From assembly GCA_946061495.1 (NCBI GenBank), contig CAMGSV010000105.1:1-8446 (forward strand): a DNA stretch of 8,446 bases. Direction: 5' to 3'. Both the position numbers and the translations under genes were made by a program. This document shows, one piece after another, positions 6,624 through 8,446 of this stretch. The DNA is from an uncultured Spirochaetales bacterium. GTDB lineage: Bacteria > Spirochaetota > Spirochaetia > Treponematales > Treponemataceae. The notes below the pieces were generated by a model that did no database searches, was not told the origin of the DNA, and saw nothing but the letters and a program-made list of their open reading frames with translations. Position 1 is the stretch's first letter; every line of letters begins with the position of its first letter.

Positions 6624-7804
6624 TCCGCCAGCCCCTCCACCAGCATCTGGGCGGAGGCCCAAGCCCAGTGGAGGTTGTAGCCTCCCAGCATTCCGGTCAC
6701 GTCCAGTGCCTCCCCGATGAAATACAGCCCCGGACAGGTGCGGCTCTCCATGGTCTTGGGGAAAATCTCGTCCACGGACACGCCGCCACGAGTCACCTCC
6801 GCCCGATCATAACCGTCCACCTGGGAGATGACCAGCCTGCTCCGGTTGAAGGTGTCGGAAACAGCCGTCACCTCGCCCCGCCTTATCTGGGCCAGGTCAT
6901 ATTCCCGCCCCGCCAACAGCACCCGCACCAGGGCCCTGGGCAGACGCTCGGACAAGAGGCCCGCCAAAGACTTTCTGCTTCCCCGACTGTCCTCAATCAG
7001 GCGGGCCACATCCAAGCCGGGAGCAAAATCCACGGTGATTTCCGTAGGCCCCTCCACAAAGAGGGAGGCGTTCAAAGCCAGGGGGCCGCTGAATCCACGG
7101 TGGGTGAACAGCAGCTGGTCCTGAAGCCTTCGCTTCCCCACCGCAAGCCCCGCCGTAATGGCAATTCCCGACAGGCTGGAGAACTGACCCGCAATCTCAT
7201 CTGGATACCGCAGCCCCGCCAAGGCCGGCACCATGGGCATCACCCTCATGCCGAATTTCCGGGCTATCTTTGCCCCAATGTTGGTGGCCCCCAGCCTGGG
7301 ATAGGACAGGCCGCCGCTGGCCACCACCACTTTGCGGGCACGCGCCTCCCCGCAGGAGGTCGCCACCGAGAACAGCTGGCCGCCAGCCTCCCCCTCAACC
7401 TTGGACACATCCTGGACGAGGCCGCCCAGCATGAAGGTGTGGTTCCCACCACGTCCCTCCTCCAGCAGGGCCTCCAGAATGGAGGCGGCACCGCTGAGGG
7501 TAAAAAGCTTGCCGTTGTCCCGCTCCTCATAGGGAATGCCGTGGCCCTCCACAAAGTCCAGCACGTCCTCCGTGGTGAGCCTGTGCAGAAATGACTTGAT
7601 GAAGTGGGGATTGCTGGAGATGAAGTGCTCCGGGGCCAAGAACCGGTTGGTAAAGTTGCACTTTCCCCCGCCAGTGGCCAAAATCTTTGCCCCTAGCCTA
7701 TCATTTCCTTCTATAATCATGACGCTCTTGTTCTTCAATCCCCGCAGGGCCCACAGCCCCGCCGCCCCGCCACCAATCACCGCAACGTCGTATATCTGCT
7801 CCAT
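6620..7804 (-). CDS. HI0933/YhiN-family FAD-dependent oxidoreductase
   Basis: This 394-residue protein is full length for the family. The N-terminal Rossmann motif VIGGGAAGLWAL (9-20) is followed by an acidic residue (E32) that would bind the ribose of FAD. The family signature GAKILATGGGKCNFTN lies at 38-53. Later come ASGGLSYPRLGATNIG, LLFTHRGFSGPLALNAS, TRGGVSVDEIFPKTMES and the C-terminal flavin-binding stretch GLYFIGEALDVTGMLGGYNL. The physiological substrate of the family is poorly defined; names such as aminoacetone oxidase-like or BaiN-like seen in databases should not be taken as function. The start at 7804 is chosen because MEQIYDVAVIGG opens the Rossmann fold and GGGGAG (7818-7813) is 8 nt upstream; a start at 7849 would add 15 residues read from the pseudogene tail. 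The gene lies 4 nt behind the ATPase remnant and may depend on its promoter. Confidence 0.93.
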   Translation of the reverse strand: MEQIYDVAVIGGGAAGLWALRGLKNKSVMIIEGNDRLGAKILATGGGKCNFTNRFLAPEHFISSNPHFIKSFLHRLTTEDVLDFVEGHGIPYEERDNGKLFTLSGAASILEALLEEGRGGNHTFMLGGLVQDVSKVEGEAGGQLFSVATSCGEARARKVVVASGGLSYPRLGATNIGAKIARKFGMRVMPMVPALAGLRYPDEIAGQFSSLSGIAITAGLAVGKRRLQDQLLFTHRGFSGPLALNASLFVEGPTEITVDFAPGLDVARLIEDSRGSRKSLAGLLSERLPRALVRVLLAGREYDLAQIRRGEVTAVSDTFNRSRLVISQVDGYDRAEVTRGGVSVDEIFPKTMESRTCPGLYFIGEALDVTGMLGGYNLHWAWASAQMLVEGLAD

Positions 7805-7808
7805 GCTC

Positions 7809-8191
7809 CTAACTCCCCATGCAACCGATTGGCACCACAAGCACACCATCCTCCCGCTGGTATGGATACTGCCCCACGCCTGTCAGCACCATCAGAAATG
7901 ATGGCTCCTTCATCCTAGTGGTGTCCAGCTTTTTCTGTAGCCGCAGCAGGTTCTTGGCTCCCTCTCCAATCAAGGTGTCTCTCCTCGCAGCAGCCGCAGG
8001 GGATTGAGCTTTGCCAGTTGAAGATTCTACTCCTTTGACTCAGGATTGTCCACCCGCAGAACGCTGCCTGCCTGTTGCAGGGCCGTAGTGGTCTTGCCGC
8101 ACCATTTTGGCCCCTCAATCAAAACTGCACCCTTGGATTCCAATCTCTTCTGCAAAATTGCATCCACAATTCTTGCCTTATAATCAGCCAT
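7809..8191 (-). pseudogene. AAA/DUF4143-family ATPase remnant with large internal deletion
   Basis: Two parts of one family are joined. The first 73 codons from the ATG at 8191 read YKARIVDAILQKRLESKG, then the Walker A site EGPKWCGKTTT (G27 to T34), then LNPLRLLRGETP, as in ATPases that continue with RLIDEWQ. The second part, in another frame (about 7812-7972), reads LIGEGAKNLLRLQKKLDTT, then PSFLMVLTGVGQYPYQ, then EDGVLVVPIGC, the normal C-terminal end of the same proteins. The DUF4143 family is about 400-430 residues, so nearly 300 are missing, including Walker B and the DUF4143 domain. A TAG at 8029-8027 also interrupts the N-terminal part (probably once CAG). It ends 4 nt before the flavoprotein start and carries that gene's ribosome-binding site. 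The family is nucleotide-binding and often accessory, but its role is unclear. Confidence 0.85.
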
Positions 8192-8197
8192 ATTCTT

Positions 8198-8225
8198 ATT
8201 ATGCAATCTTTCGGCGTTTTGTAAA
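8198..8225 (-). promoter_or_regulatory. probable promoter of the ATPase remnant, nested in a direct repeat
   Basis: TTTACA (8225-8220), part of the proximal repeat, lies 16 bp before CATAAT (8203-8198). The predicted start site is at or next to the ATG at 8191, and there is no Shine-Dalgarno sequence, so the transcript would be leaderless. It may now serve the flavoprotein gene downstream. Confidence 0.5.
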
Positions 8226-8248
8226 CTTTTTTTTCGGCGTTTTGTAAA
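8209..8248. repeat. two 17-bp direct repeats, 23-bp period
   Basis: TTTCGGCGTTTTGTAAA occurs at 8209-8225 and exactly again at 8232-8248. On the minus strand each copy reads TTTACAAAACGCCGAAA and starts with a -35-like hexamer. The 6-bp gap and roughly two-helical-turn period suggest protein binding sites or a duplicated promoter. Confidence 0.85.
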
Positions 8249-8284
8249 ATCATGGAGACTGACTTTGCCAGCACGAGGAGAGGG

Positions 8285-8422
8285 TTAGCCTTTTTTGCGG
8301 TGGGAGTCAAAGCGGGAGGTGACGAGGTTATTTGCCTGGAGTATCAGGGGAATCCACATCCCGGCAATCACCACCACCGATGCCACCACCACCAGAAATC
8401 CCATCACGAACCTACGCCGCAT
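8285..8422 (-). CDS. 45-residue single-pass membrane miniprotein
   Basis: A short frame runs from ATG 8422 to TAA 8287-8285. AGGAGG (8436-8431) lies 8 nt upstream of the start, the best Shine-Dalgarno sequence in this part of the window. The protein opens with MRRRF, has one hydrophobic stretch at about residues 5-29 (MGFLVVVASVVVIAGMWIPL) and ends in a basic tail (DSHRKKG). The positive N-terminus and the single segment suggest an inner-membrane protein; the topology cannot be decided because both ends are basic. I do not recognise a family. Just upstream the minus strand reads GTG GAG TTC TAG from the window edge, which could be the end of another gene in the same operon, but 12 bases cannot prove it. 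The ATPase remnant begins 93 nt downstream on the same strand. Confidence 0.65.
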   Translation of the reverse strand: MRRRFVMGFLVVVASVVVIAGMWIPLILQANNLVTSRFDSHRKKG

Positions 8423-8446
8423 CCCGCCCGCCTCCTAGAACTCCAC

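Noticed and set aside
6668..7594. Long open frame on the plus strand (308 codons)
   Set aside because: It is the shadow of the flavoprotein gene, with no recognisable motif and a His/Gln/Pro-rich composition typical of antisense frames.
7915..8118. 67-codon minus-strand frame as a separate gene
   Set aside because: It is an out-of-frame reading of the ATPase remnant; the family motifs lie in the other two frames.
8119..8310. 63-codon minus-strand frame as a gene
   Set aside because: It runs across the direct repeats and the end of the miniprotein gene in a different frame, and has no ribosome-binding site.

Overview
The window looks like a piece of a host-associated spirochaete chromosome, most probably Treponema or a close relative. 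The argument rests on a secreted BspA-type leucine-rich-repeat (LRR) protein with treponemal-style repeats, encoded directly behind a secreted protein that ends in a FliL-like domain, together with a remnant of a DUF4143-type ATPase. No rRNA, tRNA or species marker is present, so the genus is an inference. Base composition is split. The left part is AT-rich (hand count 13/60 G+C at 1861-1920) and the right part is GC-rich (43/60 at 6901-6960), which suggests that the left part was acquired horizontally or exchanged.

Region 1 (about 1-2330, plus strand): a two-gene unit separated by 5 nt. The first gene is an RNase III with a double-stranded-RNA-binding domain, intact along its length except for one in-frame TAA at 339-341. 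The second is a radical SAM enzyme of the cobalamin-binding-like class with a CX3CX2C cluster motif. Together they resemble an RNA-cutting and RNA- or peptide-modifying accessory cassette; I do not recognise the pair as a named system.

Region 2 (2370-6186, minus strand): a two-gene operon for secreted proteins behind a near-consensus promoter (TTGACT-17-TATACT). The first gene encodes an exported 541-residue protein with A-x3-G-aromatic repeats and a C-terminal FliL-like domain. The second, 16 nt downstream, encodes a 700-residue protein with 19 LRR units interrupted by three 37-residue islands. They probably act in the periplasm or at the cell surface.

Region 3 (6187-7804): an XRE-type regulator on the plus strand, divergent from the operon and without a visible ribosome-binding site, followed by a convergent HI0933/YhiN-family flavoprotein. 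Their stop codons overlap by 4 nt.

Region 4 (7805-8446, minus strand): a pseudogene of an AAA/DUF4143 ATPase, with its N-terminal Walker A part fused to the C-terminal tail by a large internal deletion, plus a nonsense codon and a frameshift. Upstream lie two 17-bp direct repeats that carry a probable promoter, then a 45-codon gene for a single-pass membrane miniprotein. The remnant ends 4 nt before the flavoprotein start, so its promoter may now drive the flavoprotein.
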